Positions 24,556 through 33,051 of a DNA stretch of 33,502 bases are shown here, one piece after another. Source of the DNA: a bacterium (GTDB taxonomy: Bacteria > Desulfobacterota > S145-22); assembly GCA_026986155.1 (NCBI GenBank), contig JALSPC010000126.1, positions 1 through 33,502 on the forward strand, read 5' to 3'. Position 1 is the first letter of the stretch, and each line of letters begins with the position of its first letter. The position numbers were made by a program, and so were the translations under genes. Under the pieces are notes generated by a model. That model made no database searches and was not told the DNA's origin. It saw nothing but the letters and a program-made list of their open reading frames with translations.

Positions 24556-25983
24556 TTACCCATGGATCCCCCGATCGAGCGCCTTGTAGGCCGCCTCCTG
24601 CATCACTTCCGAAAGGGTGGGGTGGGGGTGAATCGACCTGGCAATGTCCGAAACGGAACACTCCGTTTGAACGGCCAGGACCCCCTCGGTGATGAGGTCG
24701 GTCACGCGGGGGCCGATCATGTGAACCCCCAGGACACGGCCGGTGCCCCTTTCCGAGACGATCTTGACCTGGCCGGCGATCTCGCCGATGACCTGGGATT
24801 TCCCGATGTTCCGGAAGAGAAAGGTATCGGAACGAACCTCCCATCCATCCTCACTCGCCTGTTTTTCCGTCAATCCCACCCCTGCCACCTCGGGAGTGGT
24901 GAAGATGGCACCCGGCACGGCCCCGTAATCCATCACCTCCGAACCGCCCAGGGCGTTTTGAGCCGCCACGATTCCTTCGTGGGAGGCCACGTGGGCCAGC
25001 ATGACCCTTTCTGGGCCCAGGACATCCCCGATGGCGTAGACGCCCGCCGCGCTGGACTCCATCCGGTCGTTCACACGGATCCAGCCCTTTCCGTCCGTCT
25101 CCACCCCGAGGGCGGCAAGCCCGAGTCCTTTCGTGTTGGGAACTCTCCCCACGCAGACAAGGAGCTTCTCCGCTGTCAGGACCGAATCGGCGGGGGCTTT
25201 GCCCGCGTCCGGCACGAAGGGTGACGGTCCCAGTTGAACGGCAAGCCCGCCGTCCGCCTCTTCCACCCGTGCCACCACCCGGCGGGCGATAAACCGTATC
25301 TTCCGCTTCTTCATCTCACGAAGCAGGATCTTGGAAGAATCCTCATCCACGGAGGGCAGCGGCAGGGGACGCGCCAGGGCTTCCACCACCGTCACCGCCG
25401 TTCCGAAGGACGAAAAGATACAGGCGAATTCGCAGCCGATGACTCCCCCGCCCACGATGACGAGCGACCGGGGAATCTCCTTAAGAGAGAGGGCGTCGTC
25501 ACTGGAAAGGATCCGCCGCCCGTCGAAGGGAAACGCGGAAATTTGAAGGGGCCGCGACCCCGTGGCGATAATCAGGCGGTCCCAGGAAAGGGTCTCCTCT
25601 CCCTCCGGGCTCCGAACGACGAGCACCCTGCCTTCTTCAATGCGGGCTTCTCCCTGAACGAGGCGGACCTTGTTTTTCTTCAAGAGCCCCGCGATCCCCC
25701 GCCGCTGGGACTCGAGGATCCGTTCCTTGCGTTCCTGCAGGGCCGCGGGGTCGAGACGAGCCTCCCCCTCGACAACGAGGCCAAAAGACCCGGCATTACG
25801 GACAGCTTCCAGGTGTTCCGCCGCCGTTTTCATGATTTTTGAGGGGATACATCCCCGGTTCAGGCATGTGCCGCCTAACCTCGCGCGTTCAACGAGGGTT
25901 ACAGCCGCCCCCAGGCCAGCCGCCCGAATCGCGGCCACGTATCCGCCGGGGCCTCCTCCGAGAATGACAAGTCTTGCCGCCAC
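24556..25983 (-). CDS. lpdA: Dihydrolipoyl dehydrogenase (glycine cleavage L-protein)
   Basis: Flavoenzyme that reoxidises dihydrolipoyl protein with NAD+. GTG 25983 is taken as the start, just after AAAAGGAGG, giving 475 residues; the ORF track begins 13 codons earlier with non-homologous residues. FAD-binding GGGPGGYVAA lies at about 9-18, the redox disulfide C40/C45 in GGTCLNRGCIPSK, the NAD-binding VGGGVIGCEFA near 175, AIGDV near 310, and the catalytic His-Glu in HPHPTLSE near the end. It is divergent from gcvT with about 185 bp between starts, which ties it to the glycine cleavage system rather than a 2-oxoacid dehydrogenase. Confidence 0.95.
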   Translation of the reverse strand: MAARLVILGGGPGGYVAAIRAAGLGAAVTLVERARLGGTCLNRGCIPSKIMKTAAEHLEAVRNAGSFGLVVEGEARLDPAALQERKERILESQRRGIAGLLKKNKVRLVQGEARIEEGRVLVVRSPEGEETLSWDRLIIATGSRPLQISAFPFDGRRILSSDDALSLKEIPRSLVIVGGGVIGCEFACIFSSFGTAVTVVEALARPLPLPSVDEDSSKILLREMKKRKIRFIARRVVARVEEADGGLAVQLGPSPFVPDAGKAPADSVLTAEKLLVCVGRVPNTKGLGLAALGVETDGKGWIRVNDRMESSAAGVYAIGDVLGPERVMLAHVASHEGIVAAQNALGGSEVMDYGAVPGAIFTTPEVAGVGLTEKQASEDGWEVRSDTFLFRNIGKSQVIGEIAGQVKIVSERGTGRVLGVHMIGPRVTDLITEGVLAVQTECSVSDIARSIHPHPTLSEVMQEAAYKALDRGIHG

Positions 25984-26033
25984 GCGCCTCCTTTTGCCAA
26001 AACATTCAGGTAAATCTCTCAACGAGACGTGAG

Positions 26034-26064
26034 ATTATATTGCATATTTCTTCAATTATGTCAA
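26034..26064 (-). promoter_or_regulatory. Candidate lpd promoter
   Basis: On the minus strand TTGACA (26059-26064) and TATAAT (26034-26039) are both perfect, but the 19-bp spacing is longer than optimal. The surrounding dyad CATATT-N14-AATATG (26043-26068) overlaps the spacer and -35 and could bind a regulator. Confidence 0.5.
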
Positions 26065-26101
26065 TATGAATTTAGCAAATAAACCGGATTTATTTTTAAA
26101 C

Positions 26102-26130
26102 TTGACATTTTCGTCAAAAAAGGTTAGTAA
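26102..26130 (+). promoter_or_regulatory. Candidate gcv operon promoter with TTGAC-N6-GTCAA dyad
   Basis: TTGACA (26102-26107), 17-bp spacer, TAGTAA (3/6). The -35 is half of the inverted repeat TTGAC-N6-GTCAA (26102-26117), so expression could be controlled by a dimeric regulator. No glycine riboswitch is recognisable in the short leader. Confidence 0.45.
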
Positions 26131-26169
26131 ATCCGAAAAGAAACGCACAAAACAATGAGGTTCCTGAAC

Positions 26170-27429
26170 ATGAAGAAAACCCCCTTGCACGCATGGCATA
26201 GAAACAACGGCGCCAACATGGCGGAATTCGGCGGCTACGAGATGCCCCTCTGGTATGGTTCGGCGCGGGACGAACATCTGTCCGTCCTCACGAAGGCGGG
26301 CATGTTCGACACCAGCCACATGGCCGTGGTGGCCGTCGAGGGCGGCGACGCCTTCGCCCTTCTCCAGAGGTGTTTCTCGAGGGACCTCACCCGGTGCGTC
26401 GGCGCCCTGGGCAAACCCCTCGTCCCGGGACTCTGCGTCTACGGGGTCTTCCTGAACGCGTCAGGCGGGGTCGTGGACGACGCCATCGTCGACCAGGTGG
26501 ACGAAAGGCGCTACCTCTGCGTGGTGAACGCGGGGATGGGCGGCGTCATCGCCCGCCACCTGTCGGAACACGCGGGGAAACTGTCCGTGGAAATCCGCGA
26601 CCTCACGGACCAGGTTGGCAAGATCGACCTCCAGGGACCCGCCTCCGCGCGCATCCTCAAGAAGGTCCTGCTAGACCCTGATACGATCTTTAAGGGGATG
26701 CGTTACTTTAGTTTCAAGGGCCATTTCGAGGATTCCCCGGCCGCAACGGGAACAGTTCGCCTGAAAAACGGCCTGCCCGTCCTCTTGTCCCGGACCGGCT
26801 ATACCGGGGAATTCGGCTTCGAGATATTCTTTGAACCCTCCCGCGCGCCCGAGGTCTGGGAGATGCTCCTCGACGCGGGCGCTGACGAGGGGATAACCCC
26901 CTGCGGATTGGCCGCACGGGACTCCCTCCGGGCCGGGGCCGTTCTCCCCCTTTCCCACCAGGATATCGGCCCCTGGCCCTTCCTCCGAAACCCGTGGGAC
27001 TTCGCCCTCCCCTACAACGATGACCGGACGGGTTTCACCAAGGATTTCGTGGGCGGGGAGGCCCTCTTGAACGCCCGGGACGCGGACTACACCTATCCCT
27101 TCATCGGTAACGACCTTCGCAAGGTTCCCGTGACAGAGGAAACCGCCGTCCTGGACGCCGGGGGAAATCCCCTCGGCACCGTGTTGACCTGTGTCTCCGA
27201 CATGGGCATCGGGAAGGCGGGCGGCAAGGTCTACAGCATCGCCAGTGCCGACAAGCCCGAGGGATTCACGCCGAGAGGGCTGAGCTGCGGCTTCGTCAAG
27301 GTCGCAAAGGCCCTCAAGACGGGGGAAACCATTGAACTGCGCGAGGGGCGGCGCGCCATCACCGTCGCCATCACTTACGATATCCGGCCGGACCGGACGG
27401 CGCGCGTGCCGATTCAGTCCATGCTGTAA
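26170..27429 (+). CDS. gcvT: Glycine cleavage system aminomethyltransferase (T-protein)
   Basis: Transfers the methylene of aminomethyl-lipoyl-H-protein to tetrahydrofolate and releases ammonia. ATG 26170 is preferred (GAGG 9 bp upstream, and MKKTPLHAWHRNNGANMAEF matches usual T-protein starts); ATG 26155 is the track's choice. The 419-residue product is somewhat longer than common GcvT (about 365). It has MFDTSHMAVV, the conserved Asp in GGVVDDAIVDQV, the DLQGP-type segment, RTGYTGEFGFEIFF, GLAARDSLRAGAVLPL, and the C-terminal barrel-like domain (about 300-405). The C-terminal part is more diverged than the core. First gene of the gcv-lip operon. Confidence 0.93.
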   Translation: MKKTPLHAWHRNNGANMAEFGGYEMPLWYGSARDEHLSVLTKAGMFDTSHMAVVAVEGGDAFALLQRCFSRDLTRCVGALGKPLVPGLCVYGVFLNASGGVVDDAIVDQVDERRYLCVVNAGMGGVIARHLSEHAGKLSVEIRDLTDQVGKIDLQGPASARILKKVLLDPDTIFKGMRYFSFKGHFEDSPAATGTVRLKNGLPVLLSRTGYTGEFGFEIFFEPSRAPEVWEMLLDAGADEGITPCGLAARDSLRAGAVLPLSHQDIGPWPFLRNPWDFALPYNDDRTGFTKDFVGGEALLNARDADYTYPFIGNDLRKVPVTEETAVLDAGGNPLGTVLTCVSDMGIGKAGGKVYSIASADKPEGFTPRGLSCGFVKVAKALKTGETIELREGRRAITVAITYDIRPDRTARVPIQSML

Positions 27430-27481
27430 TAATTCCATCCCCTCGAACCCGCGAACAACAAAACAAAAAAGGAGAAGGATG

Positions 27482-27880
27482 ATGAAGGAACTCAACGAGC
27501 TGATTTTGCCGGACGATGTTCGATTCACCGAGGACCACGAGTGGGCCCGCCGGGAGGGAGAGACCGTCCGCGTGGGCATCTCCGACTACGCCCAGGACCA
27601 GTTGGGCGATATCGTCTTTGTGGAGCTGCCGGAGGCGGGAAGCACCTTCGGCAAGGGAGACGAGTTCGGCACCGTGGAATCGGTCAAAACGGTTTCCGAG
27701 CTCTACATGCCGGTGGGAGGCGAGGTCGTCACCGTCAACGAGGAGTTGGTGGACCATCCCGAATACGTCAACACGGACCCCTACGGCAAGGGCTGGATGA
27801 TCGAGGTCAAGCCCGACGACCTTTCTGAGATGGATGCCCTGCTGGACAGGGACGCCTACCTCAGGCAATTGGAGGGATGA
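27482..27880 (+). CDS. gcvH: Glycine cleavage system H-protein
   Basis: Lipoyl carrier that shuttles the aminomethyl group among P, T and L proteins. ATG 27482 lies 7 bp after AAGGAG; the adjacent ATG 27479 is also possible, while the ORF track's start 50 codons earlier lies inside gcvT. The 132 residues carry FTEDHEWARREGETVRVGI, AQDQLGDIVFVELP, and lipoylation Lys69 in ESVKTVSELY, with the family C-terminus GKGWMIEVKPDD. It is followed 4 bp later by gcvPA. The lipoyl group can be supplied by the downstream lipB and lipA. Confidence 0.96.
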   Translation: MKELNELILPDDVRFTEDHEWARREGETVRVGISDYAQDQLGDIVFVELPEAGSTFGKGDEFGTVESVKTVSELYMPVGGEVVTVNEELVDHPEYVNTDPYGKGWMIEVKPDDLSEMDALLDRDAYLRQLEG

Positions 27881-27884
27881 ACCC

Positions 27885-29219
27885 ATGAGATACCTCCCGC
27901 ATACCGGGGAAGAAATCGACGAGATGCTTCGCGTTGTCGGGGCGAAGGACCTGGACGACCTCTTCTCGACCATCCCGAAGGACTGCCGGAGGACCCGCGA
28001 TCTGGTTCTTCCGGGCCCCCTGACGGAATGGGAGCTCAACGACCGCATGGACGCCCTGAGCGCCCAGATGCGCGTCCCTCCCCAGGTCAAGACCTTCCTG
28101 GGGGCGGGAAGCTATCCCCACCACATCCCCGAGGCCGTCCGGCAGCTCCTCCTCCGGAGCGAGTTCTACACCGCCTACACCCCCTACCAGCCGGAGATAA
28201 GCCAGGGAACCCTGCAGGCCATCTACGAGTACCAGACCCTGGTCACGCGCCTTTTGGGCATGGAGGTGGCCAACGCCTCCATGTACGACGGGGCAACGTC
28301 CCTGGCGGAGGCCCTGCTGATGGCCATCCGCGTGACCCGGCGGAAGAAGGTCGCCGTCTCCCGGCTCATCCACCCCCACTACCGGCGGGTCGTCGAAACC
28401 TACCTGCTGGCGTCCGGGCACGAGATCCTCTACCTCCCCGCCCTGGCGGACGGCACCACCGATCTCTCCGCAACGGGAGACCTTTCGGAGCTGGCCGCCG
28501 TCGCCGTCCAGTCCCCCAACTTCTACGGCTGCATCGAAAACCTGGCGGCCGCCGGGGAGACGGCGCATGCCGACCCCAAGACCCTGTTCATCGTCACCTT
28601 CACCGAGCCCCTCGCCTACGGCCTGCTGACGCCGCCGGGCGAGTTCGGCGCCGATATCGTCTGCGGGGAGGGCCAGAGCCTTGGGCTTCCCCAGTCCTTC
28701 GGGGGTCCCGGGCTCGGCATGTTCGCCTCCCGGAACAAGTATGTCCGGAGCATGCCGGGACGGCTGGTGGGACAGACCGTGGACAAGGACGGGAAACGGG
28801 GATTCGTTCTAACCCTCGCCACCCGGGAACAGCACATCCGCCGGGAACGGGCCACCTCCAACATCTGTTCCAACGAGGGACTCTGCGCCCTCGCCTCGGC
28901 CATGTACATGGCCTGCCTGGGGAGGACCGGCATCCGGGAACTGGCGCGGCTCAACCACGACAAGGCGGAATACCTCAAGGCGGGCTTGAAGGCGGCCGGC
29001 GCCGAGATTCCCTTTGCCGCGCCAACCTTCAACGAGTTCGTGGCAAAACTGCCCCCGGGCTTCGGAGAGAAACACGCCCGTCTCCTGGAAAAGAACATCG
29101 TGGCGGGGCTCCCCCTCGAGACGTATTTCCCGGAACTGCGGGATCACGCCCTCTTCTGCGCCACGGAGACGGTGAGCAAGGAAGACATGGACGCCCTCAT
29201 CAAGGAGATTGCATCATGA
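27885..29219 (+). CDS. gcvPA: Glycine decarboxylase subunit 1 (P-protein alpha)
   Basis: N-terminal half of the two-subunit PLP-dependent glycine decarboxylase. ATG 27885 follows GGAGGG by 8 bp; the track adds 17 out-of-place codons. The 444 residues match GcvPA (about 440-450), with MRYLPHTGEEIDEML, FLGAGSYPHHIPEAV, TPYQPEISQGTLQAIYEYQ, GEGQSLGLPQSFGGPGLGMFA, and ATSNICSNEGLCALASAMYM. The PLP lysine is on the partner, as expected. It overlaps gcvPB by 4 bp (ATGA), ensuring equal synthesis. The split form is typical of anaerobes and thermophiles. Confidence 0.96.
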   Translation: MRYLPHTGEEIDEMLRVVGAKDLDDLFSTIPKDCRRTRDLVLPGPLTEWELNDRMDALSAQMRVPPQVKTFLGAGSYPHHIPEAVRQLLLRSEFYTAYTPYQPEISQGTLQAIYEYQTLVTRLLGMEVANASMYDGATSLAEALLMAIRVTRRKKVAVSRLIHPHYRRVVETYLLASGHEILYLPALADGTTDLSATGDLSELAAVAVQSPNFYGCIENLAAAGETAHADPKTLFIVTFTEPLAYGLLTPPGEFGADIVCGEGQSLGLPQSFGGPGLGMFASRNKYVRSMPGRLVGQTVDKDGKRGFVLTLATREQHIRRERATSNICSNEGLCALASAMYMACLGRTGIRELARLNHDKAEYLKAGLKAAGAEIPFAAPTFNEFVAKLPPGFGEKHARLLEKNIVAGLPLETYFPELRDHALFCATETVSKEDMDALIKEIAS

Positions 29220-30670
29220 AGGAAGTCATCGGAACCACCGGACTGGTTATGAACGAGCCCCTCCTGTGGGAGAAAGGGGTCGCGGGAAGGATCGGCTTTT
29301 CCATGCCCCGGCGGGATGTCCCGGAGGCCCCGCTGGACGCCTCCCTCACGGGGGAAGGCCCCGATTTCCCCGATCTGAGCGAGGTGGACGTAGTGCGCCA
29401 CTACACGCGGCTGTCCCAGTGGAACTACGGGGTGGATACGGGGATGTATCCCCTGGGCTCCTGCACCATGAAATACAATCCCAAGACCCACGAGCGTCAG
29501 GCCGCCCTTCCGGGATTCGTCAACGCCCACCCCATGCTGCCCGCGTCCATGGCCCAGGGGATCCTCGCTCTCATGCACGAACTGGAGACCTGCCTGGCCG
29601 AGATCACGGGCCTTCCCGCCGTCACCCTTCAGCCGGCGGCCGGGGCGCACGGGGAACTCACGGGGATGATGGTGGTCCGCGCCTATCACAACGACCGCGG
29701 AAAGCCCCGGCACAAGATCCTCATCCCCGACACGGCCCACGGAACCAACCCGGCCAGCAGCGCCTTGTGCGGTTTCACCCCCGTTCCCGTCTCTTCAAGC
29801 GCGCGGGGGGTCCTCGCGCAGGAAACCATCGCGGCGGTCATGGACGAGGACACGGCGGGCATTATGATCACCAACCCCAACACCCTGGGACTGTTCGAGG
29901 AAAATATCCGGGCCATCGCCAAGATTGTCCATGACAAGGGCGGGCTGGTCTACGTGGACGGCGCCAACATGAACGCCATGATGGGCATCGTCAGCATGGG
30001 AGCGATCGGGGTGGATGTCATGCACCTGAACCTTCACAAGACCTTCTCCACCCCCCACGGGGGCGGCGGACCCGGCGCGGGGCCGGTCTGCGTCACGGAG
30101 GCCCTGGCGCCCTTCCTGCCCGTCCCGAGGGTGGTCAGGGAAGGCGACGCCTACGCCCTCTCCTACGACTTCCCCAAGTCCATCGGGAAGGTTCACGCCT
30201 TCTACGGCAACGTGGGCGTGCTCATCAAGGCCTACTGCTACATCCTCAGCCTGGGGAAAGACCTCAAAAGGGTCAGCCAGCTTGCCGTATTGAACGCCAA
30301 CTACGTCAAGGAACGGCTCAAGGACACCTTCCATCTCCCATACGACCGGCCCTGCATGCACGAGTGCGTCTTCACGGACAAAAACCAGGAGGCCCACAAG
30401 GTCACGACCCTGGATATGGCCAAGCGCCTCATCGACTACGGCTTCCATCCCCCCACCATCTACTTCCCCCTTGTCGTCCACGGCGCCATCATGATAGAGC
30501 CGACGGAGACGGAATCGAAGGAAACGCTCGATTCCTTCATCGCGGCCTGCCGGGCCATCGCGACAGAGGCGGCGCAGTCCCCGGATACCCTGCGCGAGGC
30601 ACCCACCAAGCCCAAGGTGAGGCGGCTGGACGAGACCCTGGCGGCCCGCCACCCGCACCTGGCGGGATAA
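29216..30670 (+). CDS. gcvPB: Glycine decarboxylase subunit 2 (P-protein beta, PLP-binding)
   Basis: Carries the PLP cofactor of glycine decarboxylase. The real start is ATG 29216 overlapping the gcvPA stop (AAGGAG nine bases upstream); the track's 880-residue version adds a long stretch of out-of-frame sequence from within gcvPA. The 484 residues contain YPLGSCTMKYNP, LQPAAGAHGELTGMM, DTAHGTNPASS, the PLP Lys275 in HLNLHKTFSTPHGGGGPG, and the C-terminal MIEPTETESKE. With GcvH, T and Lpd it can run glycine breakdown to CO2, NH3 and methylene-THF, or the reverse synthesis. Confidence 0.96.
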   Translation: MKEVIGTTGLVMNEPLLWEKGVAGRIGFSMPRRDVPEAPLDASLTGEGPDFPDLSEVDVVRHYTRLSQWNYGVDTGMYPLGSCTMKYNPKTHERQAALPGFVNAHPMLPASMAQGILALMHELETCLAEITGLPAVTLQPAAGAHGELTGMMVVRAYHNDRGKPRHKILIPDTAHGTNPASSALCGFTPVPVSSSARGVLAQETIAAVMDEDTAGIMITNPNTLGLFEENIRAIAKIVHDKGGLVYVDGANMNAMMGIVSMGAIGVDVMHLNLHKTFSTPHGGGGPGAGPVCVTEALAPFLPVPRVVREGDAYALSYDFPKSIGKVHAFYGNVGVLIKAYCYILSLGKDLKRVSQLAVLNANYVKERLKDTFHLPYDRPCMHECVFTDKNQEAHKVTTLDMAKRLIDYGFHPPTIYFPLVVHGAIMIEPTETESKETLDSFIAACRAIATEAAQSPDTLREAPTKPKVRRLDETLAARHPHLAG

Positions 30671-30697
30671 CGCCCCGGCGGCCCTGGAGGAGATACC

Positions 30698-31393
30698 GTG
30701 CCCGACCTGAGAATTGTCAACCTGGAGGGAACCCGGCGATACATTTCCCTCCTCCGCGCGCAGCACCGGCTGATCGCCGCGCGCCGTGAGGGAACCTTGT
30801 CTTCGGACGTGGCCCTCGTCCTGGAACACGCCCCCGTCTTTACCCTGGGACGCAACGCCACGCGCGAGCACCTCAAGGTTTCAGAGACGTTCCTGACGGA
30901 ACGGGGAATCCAGGTGGTTCAGGCCGAACGCGGCGGAGACATCACCTACCACGGCCCCGGACAGGTGGTCGCCTACCTCATCTTCGACCTGCGCGCCGCC
31001 CGCATGCGGATTCCCGATTACATCTCCCGCCTGGAAGAGGCCATGATCCGCGTCGCCCGCGATTTCGATGTCCCCGCCGGGCGGAACCCGCTCAACCCGG
31101 GGGTCTGGGTCGGCAACCGCAAACTGGGCAGCATCGGCATCGCCGTCCGGCACGGAATCGCCTACCACGGGTTGGCCCTCAACGCGAATCTTTCCCTCGA
31201 GCCTTTTACCTGGATCCATCCCTGCGGGCTCACGGGGATCTCCATGACCTCCTTGAAGGAGGAAAGGGGCCGTGATATAAAAATTGAGGACGTCAAAAGC
31301 GCCCTTTCCGGTCACCTGAAGGACCTCTTCGAGGGGCGCGGTATTGCCGTCAACCCCATGAGTTCGCTTGGAGAGATAGCCATCCGGCCATGA
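30698..31393 (+). CDS. lipB: Octanoyltransferase LipB
   Basis: Moves octanoate from acyl carrier protein to the H-protein lysine, the first step of lipoate synthesis. A GTG start at 30698 lies after GGAGGAG. The 231 residues carry GGDITYHGPGQVVAY (about 79-93), catalytic K142 in GNRKLGSIGI and catalytic C176 in HPCGLTGI. It lies 27 bp after gcvPB and overlaps lipA by 4 bp (ATGA). Placement within the gcv operon suggests the two enzymes mainly serve GcvH. Confidence 0.96.
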   Translation: MPDLRIVNLEGTRRYISLLRAQHRLIAARREGTLSSDVALVLEHAPVFTLGRNATREHLKVSETFLTERGIQVVQAERGGDITYHGPGQVVAYLIFDLRAARMRIPDYISRLEEAMIRVARDFDVPAGRNPLNPGVWVGNRKLGSIGIAVRHGIAYHGLALNANLSLEPFTWIHPCGLTGISMTSLKEERGRDIKIEDVKSALSGHLKDLFEGRGIAVNPMSSLGEIAIRP

Positions 31394-32280
31394 ACGCGCC
31401 TGAAGCCTTGAAAATCGGGGAAGCGACGAATCCCGCGAGGAAACCGGCGTGGCTGAAGAAACGCCTCCCCCGGGGACCCGACTATGAAAACGTCCGGGAG
31501 ATGCTCTCCAGGAACCTCCTTCATACCGTCTGCCAGGAGGCCCGGTGTCCCAACATCTGGGAATGTTTCTCCAGGCACACGGCGACCTTTCTCATCCTGG
31601 GAGATCGGTGCACCCGCGACTGCCGCTTCTGCGCCATCGGGCACGGCCCCATCGCGCCCCCTGACCCCCGGGAGCCCGAGCGCGTGGCGAGGGCCGCGGA
31701 ACACCTCCGCCTCGATTATGTCGTCGTCACCTCCGTCACGCGGGACGACCTTTCCGACGGTGGGGCGAGTCTCTTCGCGGAGACCATCCGGACCGTCCGA
31801 AGGCGCCTGCCCCGCGCCCGGGTGGAGGTGCTCATCCCCGATTTCGGGGGGGACGCCAAGGCGCTCGCGACGGTGCTCGACGCCCGGCCCCACGTGCTGA
31901 ACCACAACGTGGAAACCGTACCCCGGCTCTATCCCCGGGTCCGTCCCCAGGCCGACTACCGCCGCTCCCTTATCCTGCTCGAACGGGCCGCGCGGAGCCA
32001 TCCCCGCATCCCCGTCAAGTCGGGGCTCATGCTTGGGCTCGGGGAAACGGCCTCCGAAATCGAGGAGACCCTCCGGGACATCCATGCCACGGGGTGCCGG
32101 CTGTTGACGCTCGGGCAGTACCTCCGGCCCTCCAAGGAGCACCTTCCCGTGGCCCGTTACGTGCCGCCGGAGGAATTCGAGGCATGGAAGGCGCGCGCCC
32201 TCGAAATCGGTTTCACCGCCGTTTACAGCGGCCCCTTCGTGCGCAGCTCCTACCACGCGAAGGAAATGATAGACGGATAA
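31390..32280 (+). CDS. lipA: Lipoyl synthase LipA
   Basis: Radical SAM enzyme that inserts two sulfurs into the octanoyl chain on GcvH. 296 residues. The auxiliary cluster motif C48-x4-C53-x5-C59 (CQEARCPNIWEC) is followed by the radical SAM motif C74-x3-C78-x2-C81 (CTRDCRFC); both [4Fe-4S] sites are intact. Further family segments are VTSVTRDDLSDGG, LNHNVETVPRLYP, KSGLMLGLGE and the C-terminal RSSYHA with the conserved Ser. Start overlaps the lipB stop. An Fe-S sulfur donor or carrier would be needed to rebuild the sacrificed cluster. Confidence 0.97.
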   Translation: MNAPEALKIGEATNPARKPAWLKKRLPRGPDYENVREMLSRNLLHTVCQEARCPNIWECFSRHTATFLILGDRCTRDCRFCAIGHGPIAPPDPREPERVARAAEHLRLDYVVVTSVTRDDLSDGGASLFAETIRTVRRRLPRARVEVLIPDFGGDAKALATVLDARPHVLNHNVETVPRLYPRVRPQADYRRSLILLERAARSHPRIPVKSGLMLGLGETASEIEETLRDIHATGCRLLTLGQYLRPSKEHLPVARYVPPEEFEAWKARALEIGFTAVYSGPFVRSSYHAKEMIDG

Positions 32281-32311
32281 AACCGGAATCGTTACAGGGA
32301 GGAGATATCCC

Positions 32312-32866
32312 ATGCGAAAGAGATTCATCATGACGGCCTTCGGAAAGGACCGCCTCGGATTCGTGGCGGAGGTGGCCCGGGTCATCTACGAAAACGGGTG
32401 CAGCCTCGAGGACTCCACCATGACAAACCTGTCGGACGAATTCGCCATGATCTTCCTCGTGGAAGGGGAGGACGCCGGCTCCGGGGCGGAGCCCCTCCTC
32501 AACTGCCTTGAACGGGAATGCCGGCGACTCGAGATGGAACGGGGCATCTCCGCCTTCGTCCGCCCCATCAGCCGGAGCGGCGGCTCCCCGAGGAAGGACG
32601 TCACGCCTTACACCCTCCACGTGGAGGGCCTCGACCAGGCGGGTATCGTCTACAAGATAAGTCGCTTCCTGGCCGACAACGAAATCAACATCACCCACTT
32701 CGAGTCCAAGAGTCTCCCGTCCCCCCAGACGGGCGCGGCCCTCTACACCATCCGGCTCGACATCGAGGTCCCCAAAAACCTCGGATTAGAGAAAATCGAT
32801 GAGGGGCTCTCGGACATCGGCGCCACGTTGAACGTGGACATCACGATAGACGGGGGGCATCGGTAA
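32312..32866 (+). CDS. Two-ACT-domain regulator (GcvR-like)
   Basis: 184 residues made of two ACT domains: about 5-80 (FIMTAFGKDRLGFVAEVARVIYENGCSL) and about 98-175 (YTLHVEGLDQAGIVYKISRFLADNEINITHFES). This layout is that of GcvR, which in enteric bacteria binds glycine and restrains GcvA; no GcvA-like LysR gene is present here, so a glycine-sensing role is inferred from operon position. It follows lipA by 31 bp with a GGGAGGAG ribosome site and is the last gene of the gcv-lip unit. After it come about 185 bp in which I see no gene and no clear terminator. Confidence 0.85.
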   Translation: MRKRFIMTAFGKDRLGFVAEVARVIYENGCSLEDSTMTNLSDEFAMIFLVEGEDAGSGAEPLLNCLERECRRLEMERGISAFVRPISRSGGSPRKDVTPYTLHVEGLDQAGIVYKISRFLADNEINITHFESKSLPSPQTGAALYTIRLDIEVPKNLGLEKIDEGLSDIGATLNVDITIDGGHR

Positions 32867-33051
32867 CAATGTTTCTTGCCCTTCCCCCATAACGAAGATA
32901 TTGGATAATGAATTTGTGGCGCTTATTCCTTGAAGCAGCTTTCCACAACAATTTCACCGGATCCAGAGACCGTGAGGGAGTTGAAGATCGAAAATATGGT
33001 TCCTCTCTCATTCGTTAAAACCAAGTATTCGGGGAGTGAAAGGTATTTGTT

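Noticed and set aside
26023-26169. Glycine riboswitch ahead of gcvT
   Set aside because: The leader is too short and AT-rich, and I see none of the conserved tandem-aptamer sequence; simple dyads are present instead.
28028-29215. N-terminal 396 codons of the 880-aa ORF joined to gcvPB
   Set aside because: Arg/Pro/Gly-rich out-of-frame reading of gcvPA; the real gcvPB starts at 29216 with a ribosome site and family sequence.
32867-33051. Possible small gene or RNA after the ACT-domain gene
   Set aside because: No open frame with a ribosome site, no stable hairpin with a T-run, and no recognisable RNA motif by eye.
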